Below are positions 26,916 to 35,577 of a DNA stretch of 56,598 nt, piece after piece (the stretch's first letter is position 1; each line of letters opens with the position of its first letter). The translations under genes were made by a program, and so were the position numbers. The stretch spans positions 1 through 56,598 of the forward strand of contig CACYCZ010000032.1 in the NCBI GenBank assembly GCA_902773055.1, in the 5' to 3' direction. Below the pieces are notes generated by a model. It worked only from the letters and a program-made list of their open reading frames with translations. It was not told the origin of the DNA and did no database searches. The stretch is from an uncultured Bacteroidales bacterium (GTDB lineage Bacteria > Bacteroidota > Bacteroidia > Bacteroidales > Bacteroidaceae).

Positions 26916-27314
26916 TTATTTATTTTTTTTCTGGGCTGTCATCTCGCCTTCAATATAGAGACGTACAATCTTGGTCTTGGCATTGGAATGAACCGTAATA
27001 ATTTTCTTGAACGGACCGACATAGCGCCCAGAACCATCATATGTAACCTCTATTCGACCGCTATCACCGGGCTGAACCGGAGCCGCAGTAAAACGGGGAA
27101 CGGTACAGCCGCAAGAGGCTATAGCCTGATTAATGATAAGAGGAGCATTACCGACATTCTTAAACTGGAATGTACAAGTCCGGACAGGGTCAGCCTCGGA
27201 AAATTTACCCAATTTACAAACTTGAGACTGAAATGATATTTCACTCTGAGGATTTGATGCGCACAGCGACATCAAACAAAACACTGATATAATAAATAAT
27301 AGTGACTTCCGCAT
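26916..27314 (-). CDS. Secreted DUF1573 protein
   Basis: 132 residues with a signal peptide (about 1-19). A single Ig-like DUF1573 domain fills the rest, with the family core CTFQFKNVGNAPLIINQAIASCGCTVP (two Cys in SCGC) and the closing strand IVRLYIEGEM. These proteins are common in Bacteroidota, sit in the periplasm and have no established activity. It is the first gene of a two-gene unit with manC, an association I cannot explain functionally. Confidence 0.88.
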   Translation of the reverse strand: MRKSLLFIISVFCLMSLCASNPQSEISFQSQVCKLGKFSEADPVRTCTFQFKNVGNAPLIINQAIASCGCTVPRFTAAPVQPGDSGRIEVTYDGSGRYVGPFKKIITVHSNAKTKIVRLYIEGEMTAQKKNK

Positions 27315-27346
27315 TGATACTGTCTATTTGTATTTGTTATCACTGA

Positions 27347-27354
27347 CAAAATTA
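27347..27354 (-). promoter_or_regulatory. -7 box TAATTTTG for DUF1573-manC
   Basis: Minus-strand TAnnTTTG match 32 bases upstream of the ATG at 27314. Confidence 0.5.
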
Positions 27355-27418
27355 GAAAAATTAATCTGATTTTTAATTGTATTGGTTTTGAAAAATATGA
27401 AAACATAAAGAATATTTG

Positions 27419-27426
27419 TAATTTTG
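27419..27426 (+). promoter_or_regulatory. -7 box TAATTTTG for the ruvC operon
   Basis: TAnnTTTG match 38 bases upstream of the ATG at 27465. The segment between contains AAAGGGGG, a weak purine tract too far upstream to be a standard ribosome site. Confidence 0.5.
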
Positions 27427-27464
27427 CAATCAGAAATCAACGTAAAGGGGGACACGCATTTTAT

Positions 27465-28040
27465 ATGGAAGAGCGTATCATCATGGGTATTGACCCTGGA
27501 ACGAACTTATTAGGATATGGAATCTTGGCATTCAAAGGAAAAGAGGCCTCTGTTTTAGCTATGGGGGTTATCGACATGAGAAAATGCCGGGATGTACACG
27601 AAAAGTTGGGACGTATCTATGACAGGGTAAAGATGCTGATTGAAACTTTTCACCCTCAGGTAATGGCTATTGAAGCCCCTTTCTTTGGTAAGAATGTACA
27701 AAGTATGCTCAAACTGGGCCGAGCACAAGGTGTGGCTATTGCTGCTGCCATAAGTGGTAATGTCAAGGTGTATGAATATGCACCGACAAAAATCAAGATG
27801 GCCATCACCGGACAAGGAGCTGCATCCAAAGAACAAGTTGCACGCATGTTGCAACATATTCTCAATATCAGCGCCCATGCAATGCTACCCTATCTTGATG
27901 CCACCGATGCGCTGGGAGTAGCTTATTGCCATTTTCTGGAAGACAAAAAAACAAAAACGAGCATAACCAGCACCAACTGGAAAGACTTTGTTGCAAAAAA
28001 CAAATCCAGAATTGCAGTCTCTGACACAAAAAAGGAATAA
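27465..28040 (+). CDS. ruvC: Holliday-junction resolvase RuvC
   Basis: 191 residues. It cuts Holliday junctions as a dimer, with RuvAB. The RNase-H-fold acids are visible: Asp10 in GIDPGT, Glu in VMAIEAPFFG near 68, and the pair in YLDATDALGVAYCH near 144-147. The tail after about 160 is a basic extension. The stop overlaps the start of the ABC ATPase gene by one base (TAATG), so translation is probably coupled. Confidence 0.95.
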   Translation: MEERIIMGIDPGTNLLGYGILAFKGKEASVLAMGVIDMRKCRDVHEKLGRIYDRVKMLIETFHPQVMAIEAPFFGKNVQSMLKLGRAQGVAIAAAISGNVKVYEYAPTKIKMAITGQGAASKEQVARMLQHILNISAHAMLPYLDATDALGVAYCHFLEDKKTKTSITSTNWKDFVAKNKSRIAVSDTKKE

Positions 28041-29539
28041 TGGCAGAAACGCAACACATACTTCTAAATATTGACAATGTTCTCCCCAAGGGACCATATC
28101 AATTCAACAAGCCCATCTCATTGAAGATGTACAATAACGAAAACTGGATTGTATATGGTCACAATGGCAGTGGCAAAACATTCTTGATGAAAACAATCAT
28201 GTCTTCATATATCCTTTTGCAAGGACAAATCAACTATGACTTCTCGCCTGCCACTTCTAACAAAATAAGTGATAACATATTCTATCTGACTTTTCACGAC
28301 CAATACAGCAGTATGGCAGGTAGCTTGTACCAACTCCGGTGGAATCAAGGCCTGCTTGGTGAGTTGGAATCAGAAGGAGGAAGTATGCCCAAAGTCAGAG
28401 ATGTACTGAACAGAGCTTGCAAAGGAGGAAAAAAAATTCTGACACTACTGGAAAATAAGCTTGATATTGGTGAGCTGATGGACAAATACATCATTTCATT
28501 GTCAAGTGGTGAATTCAGACGTTTCCAAATAGCACAAACTATTTTGAAAAATCCCCGACTTGTCATCATTGAGAATCCATACATAGGTCTTGATGAGGAG
28601 AACAGGAAGCAAGTAGCTGACTTCCTTCAAGAAATAATCCGAAGTTTTCCCATACAGATAATCCTGACTGTCTGCAGAATGCCACAGGATACAGAAGCTT
28701 TCACTCATTTGGTGTATATAAAAAACGGCGAAGTGATGAAGATGCGCCTAACAGAGGCAAAAAATATAGATAATGCCGCTTTACTTCAGGAAGTCCACTC
28801 CGCCAGAAAACAAGTAACAGAAGGCTTTGCGCAACTCCAACGAGAAACGACCTACGAGACAGAAAAAACTGATGATGTCATACTTAGGCTCAACAACGTT
28901 TCAATAAAATACGGCAACCGCAATATCTTAAAAAATCTTGACTGGGAAGTCAGAAAAGGCGAGAGATGGGCCCTACACGGAAAAAACGGAGCAGGGAAAT
29001 CCACACTCTTGAGCATTATCTGTGCAGACAACCCACAAAGTTACAGGTGTGATGTTACTCTTTTGGGGCACAAAAGAGGAACTGGAGAGAGTATTTGGGA
29101 CATAAAAAAGCATATCGGCTTTGTCAGCCCCGAGATTTTCCGCTCATACCGAAAACACATACCTGTAGAAAACATTATCGCCAGCGGATTATATGACACA
29201 ATCGGACTATATAAAAAAATAAAAGAAACGGATCTTGAAAAAATCTCAACATGGATGAAAATTTTCGGTACCGGACAATTCGCAAAACGCAACTATATGG
29301 AACTATCTGATGGAGAACAACGCTTGATGTTGCTGATTCGCGCTTTTGTCAAAAATCCCCTTTTGCTGATTTTGGACGAGCCTTTCCATGGAATGGATAC
29401 ACCCACCAGACAACTGGCAAGAGAGGTCATCAGCCAATATTGCCTACAACGCGACAAGACGCTCATTATGGTCTCCCACTACGAAGAAGACTACCCTCCA
29501 TGCATTACAAATCATCTGACATTAATAAGACATCAATAA
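28040..29539 (+). CDS. Tandem-domain ABC ATPase (ModF/PhrA-like)
   Basis: 499 residues holding two complete nucleotide-binding domains and no membrane segments. Domain 1 (about 1-235) has Walker A GHNGSGKT and signature SLSSGEFRR, but its Walker B reads VIIENP, with Glu178-Asn179 where Asp-Glu is usual. Domain 2 (about 275-499) is canonical: GKNGAGKST, ELSDGEQR and LILDEP with Asp446-Glu447. The closing SHYEED resembles E. coli ModF and PhrA-type proteins. Despite that likeness no molybdate genes are near. A role as a soluble ATPase acting on nucleic acid, ribosome or an unlinked permease is equally possible. Confidence 0.85.
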   Translation: MAETQHILLNIDNVLPKGPYQFNKPISLKMYNNENWIVYGHNGSGKTFLMKTIMSSYILLQGQINYDFSPATSNKISDNIFYLTFHDQYSSMAGSLYQLRWNQGLLGELESEGGSMPKVRDVLNRACKGGKKILTLLENKLDIGELMDKYIISLSSGEFRRFQIAQTILKNPRLVIIENPYIGLDEENRKQVADFLQEIIRSFPIQIILTVCRMPQDTEAFTHLVYIKNGEVMKMRLTEAKNIDNAALLQEVHSARKQVTEGFAQLQRETTYETEKTDDVILRLNNVSIKYGNRNILKNLDWEVRKGERWALHGKNGAGKSTLLSIICADNPQSYRCDVTLLGHKRGTGESIWDIKKHIGFVSPEIFRSYRKHIPVENIIASGLYDTIGLYKKIKETDLEKISTWMKIFGTGQFAKRNYMELSDGEQRLMLLIRAFVKNPLLLILDEPFHGMDTPTRQLAREVISQYCLQRDKTLIMVSHYEEDYPPCITNHLTLIRHQ

Positions 29540-29552
29540 AAACATTAATTGT

Positions 29553-30044
29553 ATGAAACATTTAACATTTTTGTTATTTTTCATGGGATGCATCCTGCAG
29601 GCATCAGCCCAAGACATCTTCAACACTGTTCTTGAAGACTCCAAAAAAGTTATCAATGACACAACGAGCAATGTGCTTGTGGCTAAAATCGCTCAATTCA
29701 AATACACCACACTGCAATACATCAAAAAGAAAAGTTTTGAAAGCAAGGAAGATGTAACAAAAGAATTTCTTGATAATCAGGCATACTACATGACAGAGTT
29801 CTTGTCTACTTTCTTCAAGACAACACTTCTGAACACCAGCCTGACGAAAAATGAAAAGAAATCTCGCATCATGTCATTCATTGATGCATCAGGCTCCAAT
29901 CCCTTGTTTGAAGAAACCGAAACAGACATTGTCAATGCGTATGTTGAAAGTGATGAGAGCCAGCTCACTCCCTTTTCTATCAACACTGACTGGCCTAAAG
30001 CATACGCAGCAATACGCTCTGTTCTTGATAAAGAAAAAAAATAA
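29553..30044 (+). CDS. Secreted protein of unknown function
   Basis: 163 residues with a signal peptide ending ASAQ (residue 19). The mature protein is largely helical and charged, with DSKKVINDTTSNVLVAKIAQFKYTTLQY near the start and a Lys-rich centre. No Cys and no catalytic motif are seen. It starts 13 bases after the ABC ATPase stop and precedes the zinc-ribbon gene by 24, all in one direction. Similar small helical exported proteins occur in other Bacteroidota, but I do not recognise a named family. Confidence 0.65.
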   Translation: MKHLTFLLFFMGCILQASAQDIFNTVLEDSKKVINDTTSNVLVAKIAQFKYTTLQYIKKKSFESKEDVTKEFLDNQAYYMTEFLSTFFKTTLLNTSLTKNEKKSRIMSFIDASGSNPLFEETETDIVNAYVESDESQLTPFSINTDWPKAYAAIRSVLDKEKK

Positions 30045-30068
30045 CGTCCAACCTCATAATGCACGACT

Positions 30069-31127
30069 ATGGCAATCATCAGATGTCCTGAATGTCATCA
30101 CGAGATATCAACTCTCGCCCCAACATGCCCATTCTGCGGCGTAAACATCGCCGGCAATATCATTACATGTCCTGATTGCGGCAAAATATTACTGAATGGT
30201 ACGGAAACATGTCCCAACTGTTCATGCAATGTATCAAATACCCCGATAATACCTTCACCTGTCATCACAACACGGGCAGACGGCAAGCCATTAAACGGGA
30301 AATTGCTTCCACCGACAAAAAAACGTTCCAAGTGGCCACTGATAACATGTCTGCTTATTCTGATATTAGGTTGCGCCGGGTATTTTTATTATGAGCACAT
30401 GAAATTTGAGAATGCCATGAAGGCAGACTATACAGCCCTGGAGAAGAACTATGACATAAACAGCTATATCAGTTTTTTGAAAAAATATCCTGCATCACAA
30501 TATAATACAGAAATAGAATACCGTTTAACCGAATTAAGGAAAACACAAGAATATTGGAATAGCATTGCCGAATCTGACTCCTTAGAAATCTACAAATCTT
30601 TTCTCACCCACAATCCCCAGTCTGCTTTTACAGAACTCTGTAATAATAAGATTGACTCTCTTGAATGGCTTCTATACAGCAGTGAAAACACACAGGAAGC
30701 ATACCAGAAGTATCTCAACTTACACAGTGACGGGAAATATGCAACTTTAGCAAAACAATGCATTGAGAATTTAGACAAACTGACTGTCACACCTGCCGAG
30801 AAAGATTCTGTAAAAAATGTCATCAGTGCATATTTTGCTGCAATTAACCAGCATAACTTATCGGGATTCGACAACATAGCATCAGAAAAACTTGTCAACA
30901 TCAGCATTGACCTGGCACAACAACTGCCCGAAAACGCATATTATCATATCATCACCCCTCCATATATATCAAAAATTCCTTCGAAAGTTGCAGGATATAA
31001 CTATGTTGCAAAATTCCAAGTAGAAAAACACAATGAAGGCAACAGCACTATTTATAATACCTACACAATAGTGACCTCCCGTATGCGCATATACAGCATA
31101 CGGTTATCCCAAACAGAAAACATTTAA
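30069..31127 (+). CDS. Double zinc-ribbon membrane protein with TPR-like and NTF2-like regions
   Basis: 352 residues. Two zinc ribbons open the protein: CPEC (6-9) with CPFC (20-23), and CPDC (34-37) with CPNC (48-51). A Pro/Lys linker leads to one transmembrane helix (about 90-108). Outside it, residues ~115-255 form helical repeats with FLKKYPASQYNTE and YLNLHSDGKYATL, like TPR/YbgF-type units. The last ~100 residues (DSVKNVISAYFAAINQHN ... IVTSRMRIYSIRL) look like a small alpha+beta NTF2-like domain. It may sense or bind something across the membrane; no partner is proven. It ends the ruvC operon before a terminator. Confidence 0.7.
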   Translation: MAIIRCPECHHEISTLAPTCPFCGVNIAGNIITCPDCGKILLNGTETCPNCSCNVSNTPIIPSPVITTRADGKPLNGKLLPPTKKRSKWPLITCLLILILGCAGYFYYEHMKFENAMKADYTALEKNYDINSYISFLKKYPASQYNTEIEYRLTELRKTQEYWNSIAESDSLEIYKSFLTHNPQSAFTELCNNKIDSLEWLLYSSENTQEAYQKYLNLHSDGKYATLAKQCIENLDKLTVTPAEKDSVKNVISAYFAAINQHNLSGFDNIASEKLVNISIDLAQQLPENAYYHIITPPYISKIPSKVAGYNYVAKFQVEKHNEGNSTIYNTYTIVTSRMRIYSIRLSQTENI

Positions 31128-31135
31128 CATGCATC

Positions 31136-31193
31136 AGCCATAAGAGGGTTTGATAATCGCATCAACCTTTTACGGCTAGTGCCTTGTTTTTTT
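31136..31193 (+). terminator. Intrinsic terminator of the ruvC operon
   Basis: An imperfect stem (31136-31154 with 31161-31177, one bulge and two mismatches) is followed by a run of seven T at 31187-31193. It also separates the convergent M23 peptidase gene. Confidence 0.65.
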
Positions 31194-31203
31194 ATTAATA
31201 TCC

Positions 31204-31878
31204 TTATTGTTTTACAGGAAGCTCTTTTATCTCCTCTTTCGGACAGGAAATAAAAGTGAGTTTCCCTGACTTATACACAATTACTTTTTCAGAACGCAAG
31301 CGGCGAGTGGAACAATTGAAGAATCGATTGGGATCATAAGCCTTGCCATTGATACGTATTTCAAAATGGCAATGTTCCGTAGTAGCCCGGCCTGTCCTGC
31401 CCATGATTGCAATAGGCTGCCCTGCCCTGACATAATCGCCGAAGGCTACAAGATTCTTTTTATTATGAGAATACAAGGTCTCAAATCCCATATCATGACG
31501 CAAAACTATGGCATTCCCGTATCCGGAGAAGGGGTTTGAAAAACGCACCCTACCATCAAAGGCGGCATATATTGTATCGCCCGCAAATGTTTTAATGTCA
31601 ACACCTTTATGATTTCTTCGGGCACCGCCAAACGGGCTGATTACCTTTCCGTTTCTAAGTGGATAGCACCAATCCCGGGAGGTACAAGCGGAAAAGTCTA
31701 TTACAAACTTGTCCCTCCCGGCAAACAGGCCGCGTGTCGGAGCTGACACAGAGTTCTTTTCTGTATCGGAATATGTTTCAGAGGTAAATGCTGCACCTTC
31801 CCCAGCTTTTTGGGCTACGGCTGACATGGAACATGCACATAGTATAACTATCACCAGTATCTTACTCAATACGTTCAT
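31204..31878 (-). CDS. Secreted M23-family (LytM) peptidase
   Basis: 224 residues with a signal peptide ending near AVAQ (23). The LytM domain (about 75-195) carries the zinc ligands: His and Asp in NHKGVD, and the second His in the HCHFEI motif, which replaces the usual HLHFE. GRTGRATTEH precedes it in the family position. Such enzymes cut peptide cross-links of peptidoglycan or regulate other hydrolases. The start overlaps the upstream pgeF-like gene by four bases. Last gene of the hpt operon. Confidence 0.9.
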   Translation of the reverse strand: MNVLSKILVIVILCACSMSAVAQKAGEGAAFTSETYSDTEKNSVSAPTRGLFAGRDKFVIDFSACTSRDWCYPLRNGKVISPFGGARRNHKGVDIKTFAGDTIYAAFDGRVRFSNPFSGYGNAIVLRHDMGFETLYSHNKKNLVAFGDYVRAGQPIAIMGRTGRATTEHCHFEIRINGKAYDPNRFFNCSTRRLRSEKVIVYKSGKLTFISCPKEEIKELPVKQ

Positions 31879-32660
31879 GACATCATTATTCCTGTCAAAA
31901 TCCTTCCTGACTGTATGCTCAGTCTTCTCGCTGAAAAATACTCCTCACTCTGTCGGTAGGTACATATATCAGATATGCTGATATTTGGGGAGAGAACGCC
32001 CGACTGCATCAGCAACCATCTGTTGGCCTCTTTCAGGTCAACATACCACCTCTCCCTTTTCCTGTCGGCAATATCACGCATCGGGAAGCCGTTATCAGCA
32101 AAACAATCATACACTTCCTGACCTACCTCAAAGGTATCACGGCTTATTGCAGGCCCCATGACAACCTTCAGCCCTGAAGGCTTGCAACCAAAACTTTTCT
32201 GAAGTTGTGCTATCACACCAACCACATTCTTTTTTGCCGTACCCCTCCAGCCCGAGTGAACTGCCGCCACAACCTTATGTGCATCATCATACAACAGTAT
32301 CGGCACACAGTCAGCCGTAGAAACAGCTATACATACCCCCCTTTCTGAAGTAATCAGGGCATCAACTCCGTCCAGACGGCGTTTCTGATATTCTGCGGGG
32401 CTATTGAGGAAATCAGCTGTAATGATTTCTACCTCAACACCATGTGTCTGATGAGGATAAATCAGGTTGGAATCCTGTATACCTAATAATTCACAGAGTG
32501 CAGCGCGGTTTCTCCTGACACAGCTGATATCATCACCACAATATTCATTGACGTTAAACGATGCATAGTTTCCTGTACTGCATCCCCCATAGCGGGTTGT
32601 ACTGAACGCAGTGACTTCTGGCCCGATATCATAATATGTCAAAACAGGAGATATCTTCAT
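31875..32660 (-). CDS. pgeF: Laccase-domain protein PgeF/YfiH (peptidoglycan editing factor family)
   Basis: 261 residues, the family size. Diagnostic motifs are HQTHGVEV near residue 70, STADCVPILLYD near 115, and VAAVHSGWRGTAKKNV near 130. The Cys in TADC and the His in VHSGWRG, with the first His, form the zinc site. E. coli YfiH prevents wrong amino acids entering the second position of the peptide stem; other members have purine-nucleoside phosphorolysis activity, which would fit the neighbouring hpt and adk. The next gene encodes a peptidoglycan peptidase, which fits the cell-wall role. Confidence 0.88.
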   Translation of the reverse strand: MKISPVLTYYDIGPEVTAFSTTRYGGCSTGNYASFNVNEYCGDDISCVRRNRAALCELLGIQDSNLIYPHQTHGVEVEIITADFLNSPAEYQKRRLDGVDALITSERGVCIAVSTADCVPILLYDDAHKVVAAVHSGWRGTAKKNVVGVIAQLQKSFGCKPSGLKVVMGPAISRDTFEVGQEVYDCFADNGFPMRDIADRKRERWYVDLKEANRWLLMQSGVLSPNISISDICTYRQSEEYFSARRLSIQSGRILTGIMMS

Positions 32661-32663
32661 CGT

Positions 32664-33806
32664 CTACAGATATAGGATATCTTCGTCATCTGAATCAACA
32701 GAGGCTATATCTTCCTCGCCATCATCGTCAGAATACACCAATTGTATTTCTTCTACCTCCAAGTCACGATGTACCAATGAACTTTCCTGTATGTCTGAGT
32801 CTATCTTGTTGCTCTTGCTGTTCAATTCTCTCCATATCACGTCCTTGAGTTCCATGATACCCTGTCCGGACACAGACGAGATAAAAACTACAGGCAAATC
32901 TGTGGGAAGAGTTTCCTGAAGCAACTCTATCAGTTCGTCATCAATAGTATCGCATTTCGTTATGGCCAAAATCCTCTTTTTTGCACATAAGTCAGGGTTA
33001 AAACTCTTCAGTTCGTTCAGAAGAATCCTATAATCATCTCCTATATTATCAGACTCGCACGACACTAAGAAAAGCAACAGGGAATTGCGCTCTATATGGC
33101 GCAGGAAACGGATACCGATACCTTTTCCTTCGCTTGCTCCTTCTATGATGCCCGGTATATCGGCCATGACAAACGATTTGCCGTCACGATAAGAAACAAT
33201 GCCCAAAGAGGGCTCCAGCGTGGTGAACGGATAGTTGGCAATCTTGGGGCGGGCTGCCGATACCGATGACAGCAACGTTGACTTGCCCGCATTTGGAAAT
33301 CCCACCAGTCCCACATCGGCCAGCAGTTTCAGCTGCATCACCACCTGCATCTCCTGCATGGGTTCCCCTGGCTGAGCATGGCGCGGCGCCTGGTTAGTGG
33401 CCGAACGGAATTCATAGTTCCCGAGGCCACCCCGTCCTCCCTTCAACAGAACAACTTCTTGGCCCTGACTGGTAATATCACAGATATATTTACCCGTCTC
33501 GGCATTATACACAACCGTTCCGCACGGCACCTCAATGTATTCGTCCTTGCCTTTTTTACCGGTCAGGCAATTGGCACCTCCGTCTCCGCCATTTTCTGCA
33601 ATGACATGTTTCTGATAGCGCAGGTGCAGGAGTGTCCACATATTGCGGTTGCCCCTCAAGATGATATGTCCACCTCTGCCACCATTGCCGCCGTCAGGAC
33701 CACCTTTGTAGGAGTATTTTGCATGATGCAGGTGCATGGATCCGCGCCCTCCCTTACCGCTGCGGCAATAAATCTTTACGTGGTCGATAAAGTTACTTTC
33801 CGGCAT
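32664..33806 (-). CDS. obgE: Ribosome-assembly GTPase Obg
   Basis: 380 residues. The Gly-rich OBG fold comes first (to about 158: KIYCRSGKGGRGSMHLHHAKY and the GGRGG turns), then the GTPase domain with GFPNAGKST (near 165), DIPGIIEGA (near 214), and TKCD (near 280). The tail after ~340 is highly acidic. Obg acts in large ribosomal subunit maturation and the stringent response. It begins 14 bases after adk. Confidence 0.95.
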   Translation of the reverse strand: MPESNFIDHVKIYCRSGKGGRGSMHLHHAKYSYKGGPDGGNGGRGGHIILRGNRNMWTLLHLRYQKHVIAENGGDGGANCLTGKKGKDEYIEVPCGTVVYNAETGKYICDITSQGQEVVLLKGGRGGLGNYEFRSATNQAPRHAQPGEPMQEMQVVMQLKLLADVGLVGFPNAGKSTLLSSVSAARPKIANYPFTTLEPSLGIVSYRDGKSFVMADIPGIIEGASEGKGIGIRFLRHIERNSLLLFLVSCESDNIGDDYRILLNELKSFNPDLCAKKRILAITKCDTIDDELIELLQETLPTDLPVVFISSVSGQGIMELKDVIWRELNSKSNKIDSDIQESSLVHRDLEVEEIQLVYSDDDGEEDIASVDSDDEDILYL

Positions 33807-33820
33807 ACACCAGCTGATTT

Positions 33821-34393
33821 TTACAATTTATCAATTACGCTGCAAATATCCTCGAAGATGCGCTCCATAGCACCCAGGCCGTCAATAGCATAGCGCTTGC
33901 CCTGAGCATCAAACCATTCTATCAGGGGAGATGTCTGGGCATGGTATACACCAAGCCTTTTCTTTATTGTCTCTTCGTTGTCATCGGCACGTCCCGAGGT
34001 CTTACCTCTTTCAACAAGGCGGGTGACGAGTTCCTCTTCGGGTACGTCGAGTTCTATCATGGCGCTCACTGCCTCACCTCTTTCTGCCAATAGCGTGTTT
34101 AGACTTTCTGCCTGCGGTATCGTCCGGGGAAATCCGTCAAAAATGCATCCTTTACTTGTACCGCGGAGGCTGTCATATACGGAGGCCAAGATATCTGTCA
34201 TCAGCGAGTCGGGTATCAGTTGTCCTTTAGAAATATAGTCATTGGCCAGTTTGCCAAGCTCCGTACCTTTCTTTATTTCACTGCGCAGCACATCACCGGT
34301 TGAAATATGAGCGAAACCATATTTTTCTACAATTTTTTCACTTTGCGTTCCCTTTCCACTGCCGGGAGCACCAAAAATTACAATGTTAATCAT
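33821..34393 (-). CDS. adk: Adenylate kinase
   Basis: 190 residues, the short-lid form. P-loop GAPGSGKGTQ is at residues 8-17, followed by HISTGDVLR, the family FDGFPRT near 84, and the lid region GRADDNEETIKKR. It balances AMP, ADP and ATP. No zinc-binding Cys appear in the lid. It is the second gene of the operon after hpt (24 bases apart). Confidence 0.95.
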   Translation of the reverse strand: MINIVIFGAPGSGKGTQSEKIVEKYGFAHISTGDVLRSEIKKGTELGKLANDYISKGQLIPDSLMTDILASVYDSLRGTSKGCIFDGFPRTIPQAESLNTLLAERGEAVSAMIELDVPEEELVTRLVERGKTSGRADDNEETIKKRLGVYHAQTSPLIEWFDAQGKRYAIDGLGAMERIFEDICSVIDKL

Positions 34394-34417
34394 ATCAGTT
34401 TTATTTTTTATATATAA

Positions 34418-34942
34418 TCATTTGGTATAGACATCCGGAAAATTGCGGTACAGCCCATCATAGTCCAAACCATAGCCCACGATGAACTTATCTTCAATCT
34501 CAAACCCCACATAATCGGGTTTTACCTCGCACCTCCTGCGGGAGGGCTTGTCAAAACAGGTCGCAATCCGGATACTGACAGGCTTCTCCGCCATAAGTTC
34601 ATTGACAAGATAGTTCATCGTGATACCTGTATCAACGATATCCTCAATTATCAGGACATCCTTTCCTGTCATACTTTCCCTCATGTCGGCAAAGCTTATT
34701 ACCTTACCCGTAGAAGTCGTACCTTCATACGAAGACAACTTGATGAATGATATTTCACAGTCACCTTTATACGCCCTGAGCAAATCTGAAGCAAAGACAA
34801 AAGCACCTTTCAAGACACATAAGAAGGTCACTTTCTTTCCGTGATAATCGCTTTCAATCTGGTCGGCCAACTGGTTTATCCGCCTATTTATTGCCTCTTT
34901 ATCAATATAAAGAGACAAGTTTTCTCCATTAATACTTAACAT
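34418..34942 (-). CDS. hpt: Hypoxanthine phosphoribosyltransferase
   Basis: 174 residues from the ATG at 34942. Two in-frame ATGs (34963 and 34957) lie almost on the promoter box at 34965-34972, so a start at Met8 of the longest frame is favoured; the longest form would have 181 residues. The PRPP-binding signature is VLIIEDIVDTG, with the substrate loop SFIKLSSYEG and the closing YVGFEIEDKFIVGYGLDYDG. It salvages hypoxanthine and guanine to IMP and GMP. First gene of the leftward operon hpt-adk-obg-pgeF-M23. Confidence 0.93.
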   Translation of the reverse strand: MLSINGENLSLYIDKEAINRRINQLADQIESDYHGKKVTFLCVLKGAFVFASDLLRAYKGDCEISFIKLSSYEGTTSTGKVISFADMRESMTGKDVLIIEDIVDTGITMNYLVNELMAEKPVSIRIATCFDKPSRRRCEVKPDYVGFEIEDKFIVGYGLDYDGLYRNFPDVYTK

Positions 34943-34964
34943 ACTGTCTGTTGCCATAGACATG

Positions 34965-34972
34965 CAAAGTTA
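34965..34972 (-). promoter_or_regulatory. -7 box TAACTTTG for the hpt operon
   Basis: Minus-strand TAnnTTTG match, predicted start of transcription near 34960. Confidence 0.55.
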
Positions 34973-35235
34973 CAAAAAAAGAAACAAGCCACAATTATCT
35001 GCAAGCCACAAAACATATATCAATATCACCGTTTCAAAACAAAAGGGACATTTTTTCACAACAAATACGTTGGCTTGAATCAAACAGACACATAACAGCC
35101 ATTGCGGCATATCAGTCATGCGAACAACATCCCCTCCCCTTCCTACATGCTTACTGCAAGCACCTACCCAATGCAATCTCAAAAAAAATTAACATCTTTT
35201 AACTCTTTTGAAACATCCTAAGCAAAGCATGAAAA

Positions 35236-35412
35236 ATCCGCAGGCCTCACAGTTTTCACTGGCAGGCCTGAGCGTTCAAACTGGCAGGCCTGCCAGTAAA
35301 ATCTAACAGGCCTGCAAAATTTACCCCTACCACAGCACCTTCTGCGGGGGGATGCTCTTTTAGGGGAAGATACCGCCCACAGTGTTAGCAAATGTTAATT
35401 TTCCGTATCACT
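35236..35412 (+). repeat. 22-bp tandem repeat array with conserved flank (family 2, copy 1)
   Basis: The octamer GCAGGCCT (or ACAGGCCT) recurs at 35240, 35262, 35284 and 35306, exactly 22 bases apart. The third unit contains the palindrome ACTGGCAGGCCTGCCAGT. Downstream, a segment with CCTTCTG, a run of G and AGTGTTA is shared with the copy near 51825. The surrounding 614-base divergent gap (34964-35577) contains no gene that I can support. The rest is AT-rich and has no clear -7 box for the rightward gene. Confidence 0.75.
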
Positions 35413-35577
35413 CGGCCTGATTTGAGACAGGATTACCTTCGGCCTTCATGAAAGCCGGCAAAGAAGAATTCAGAACAACCGTCTGGAGCAAGATGAAACA
35501 TAAATTTTAAATCCGTCAAGTTTTTTTACAATAAATAAACATTAATTCAGTTTATATAATACGAACAGACATCAACA

